NCBI GenBank assembly: GCA_024760905.1
Contig: CM045733.1
Coordinates: 30,485,001-30,549,000, forward strand
From: Plotosus lineatus
Taxonomy: Eukaryota; Chordata; Actinopteri; Siluriformes; Plotosidae
Length of the DNA: 64,000 nt
Direction of reading: 5' to 3'
The translations under genes and the position numbers were made by a program. This document shows positions 62,100 to 64,000 of the stretch, in pieces; the first letter of the stretch is position 1, and every line of letters starts with the position of its first letter. The notes below the pieces were generated by a model. It saw nothing but the letters and a program-made list of their open reading frames with translations, did not search any database and was not told the origin of the DNA.

Positions 62100-62851
62100 C
62101 AGACGCTCCCCAACTTACGTTTTAATTCAGTTCCGGACGGCCGAACGCAAGTTGTTACTGTATGTTCCAGTGACGTTCATACTGTACTGTACATCCATAA
62201 ATACCATTACCATACAGTATCTCATAAAACACCTCTAAATCAATTACAAGCATAACATTGTACAATAATAACAAAATTAATTTAAAATAAATTAAATTCA
62301 AGCAAAATAATTTCAAGTTGATAAATTTTAATCAAATTCACACATCAAATATCAACTACAGTATCAAATATAACCTTTAACATTCTCTGTGACGCGATCT
62401 TTCTGCTTGTAAATGGTTCCGATGGTCGACGGAGCCATTTGGAAGAAACATGCAACAGTCACATGTTTTTCACCAGCATCGATTTTCTTGATAATAGCTG
62501 TCTTCTTTTCTAACGAGATGGCTTGCCGCTTTTTCTGATTACCACTATCACAAGTAGGCTTACGCTTCTGACCAACCATATTTGCTTCGGGTTACAAAAG
62601 TCCACAGAACAGTGTAAACACAAAGATCACAGAGATGACGTCTCACAAGGGTAATAGGCGGTGAACCGGGAAGAAGGAGGGGCACGTTCAGTCTGTTGTT
62701 TGTAAACAATAGGAAGTAGTGTATTACGTCAGCGTACTATGTAGGTACGTCTCGAACTACAGAGAGCATGCTAAACTCAAAATCTGACTTTTTTTTTTTA
62801 TGTAAAATCGAAAATATGTAAAATGAATGAACGTAAGTTGGGGAGCGTCTG
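62100..62851 (-). mobile_element. pogo/Tigger-like element retaining HTH
   Basis: Inverted ends CAGACGCTCCCCAACTTACG and its complement at right, TA at both sides (62098-62099, 62852-62853); 752 bp. The minus-strand frame from 62579 is MVGQKRKPTCDSGNQKKRQA, ISLEKKTAIIKKIDAGEKHV and TVACFFQMAPSTIGTIYKQK, the psq-type helix-turn-helix at the N-terminus of pogo transposases. The frame stops at 62364 and the catalytic domain is missing. Near-perfect ends suggest it is the youngest of this class here. Confidence 0.88.
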
Positions 62852-63359
62852 TAGTGCATTATAATTACACTGCCTTCATGGTATATACTGAAAGATTTAG
62901 TGAAAGTTTGAGAGTTCATTCCGAAACTTGCTTTAAAACCAGACTTTGGTGACTATAGATTAATTTTAAATGTACCTCGTCAGGTAATCACATCACTCCT
63001 ATCCCTGTGTTTATCTGCTTCTAGTGGAGGTCTATTAGTGTTTGTTTTTTGATGACAAGGTACAATAATTACAATAAGACCCCAAATACCTGATACCTCC
63101 CACAACACACATTCACCTTAAGAGTAATAAACACTTGTTCATTATTAGTGGCGTGTTAGATAGACAGATATGGAATACAAACTCTGTCTACGCTTTAAGT
63201 ATGTATTGCAGTCTGAAACTCACACCGCCTTGCCATGAATGTTTTTGTGAGAAACGCTGCTGTGGGTTTTATCGGATTAGAATAAGTAGTCCATTTTTAA
63301 AGGGTGAAGAACTAATTTCTCACACAACCTCAGTCGCTCCCATTCTCCTTATATACCTC

Positions 63360-63520
63360 TCTACCCCTTCTTTCCCTCTCCCCTTTTCATTTTACTCACT
63401 CTCCCTCTCTTTCTCTCATTCTGTCTCCCGCTGTCAGCAGACAGAGCACCTCTTGTTTGCTGCCTCAGGCAGCTTATATAAACCCAGTCTGTAAACGGAT
63501 GCCAGAGAGACAACACACAC
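63360..63520 (+). promoter_or_regulatory. Weak candidate TATA region
   Basis: TTATATAAACC at about 63474 follows a perfect short palindrome GCTGCCTCAGGCAGC (63459-63473) and a CT-rich tract (63360-63430). No coding sequence was seen downstream, so this may be chance. Confidence 0.2.
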
Positions 63521-64000
63521 ACGCATCTTCCACATCCACACAGTTCAAATAAATCTAGGATTTTTTTTTAAACTAGCAAGCTGCGAATCGAAACTAAAAT
63601 CCCATCACCATGTGATGGACATTTCCTTCTGAATGAGATCTGAATGTCCACATACAAATCATACTTAACTTGTGGGTCACTAAAGTCCAGTCACTTGAAT
63701 AAGAGCAAACTGTCTCTCAAATGTAAAAGAAAATTGACGAGTTTCTTATCGTTAATGTCTAGAGTGAAATCATGTATGCTTTCAAAAACAAACACAGTAG
63801 ATAGATGGAAGAATGCATACAAAGGCATTAAAGCCAAATACAGAAAATGATCATTCTAATATACAAACAGTGTTTCAAGTTCACTGCTATCGGTCTGCTA
63901 TCTTGCCGAAACATTTCTATGCCTCCACTGATCAACTGGGCCAATTGCCTTTCCAGTCTGCATCACGGCTCTTACTTTTTCTTTCTATCTTCCTTTCGGC
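63521..64000. other. Right edge, fgd6 intron
   Basis: No exon seen. The last 13 bases (TTCCTTTCGGC region) are the tail start of another minus-strand copy of the RTE-tailed SINE that continues past the window. Confidence 0.5.

Noticed and set aside
1..64000. CRISPR arrays, operons, phage or bacterial systems
   Set aside because: No spaced identical repeats or prokaryotic gene organisation; all recognisable genes are spliced vertebrate genes.

Overview
The window is teleost fish genomic DNA. The evidence is spliced, vertebrate-type genes with GT-AG introns, dense (CA)n and (AT)n microsatellites, and many fish-type transposons (Tc1-like, pogo/Tigger-like, hAT-like, RTE and Rex-like LINEs, tRNA-derived SINEs). 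Three protein genes are recognisable. All lie on the minus strand, in the order ndufa12 - nr2c1 - fgd6, the order and orientation I know from human 12q22. The species cannot be named from sequence alone.

1-1323: two SINE copies, then the first coding exon of ndufa12 (mitochondrial complex I accessory subunit), whose remaining exons lie off the left edge. CCAAT boxes sit just upstream of its ATG. 2690-16830: the complete nr2c1 gene (orphan nuclear receptor TR2). Thirteen coding exons join in one frame into 597 codons, and a non-coding first exon with an NRF1-type palindrome is inferred near 16.7-16.8 kb. 19461-58270: the 3' part of fgd6, a Rho-family guanine nucleotide exchange factor. Nineteen coding exons give about 595 residues: acidic linker, DH, PH, FYVE, second PH. 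The long N-terminal region expected for FGD6 lies beyond the right edge; 58271-64000 is read as intron.

The introns are a transposon graveyard. (a) A tRNA-headed SINE occurs about ten times. Its 3' tail matches the 3' end of the RTE LINE in the same window, but two copies carry an L2-type tail, one with a 13-bp target duplication. (b) Two Tc1-like elements share the same internal transposase deletion. (c) Several terminal-inverted-repeat elements of pogo/Tigger character are present, some with transposase N-terminal remnants and some with long foldback arms, interrupted by later LINE or SINE insertions. (d) A Rex3-like LINE is split by an RTE insertion. (e) A further EN-RT LINE lies at 49.8-52.1 kb. 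No bacterial genes, CRISPR arrays, rRNA or convincing functional tRNA genes were seen.

Functionally the three genes are unrelated neighbours: respiratory chain, transcription repression/activation, and actin/endosome signalling. They are held together as an old syntenic block. The most unusual content is the SINE tail swapping and the nested foldback elements.
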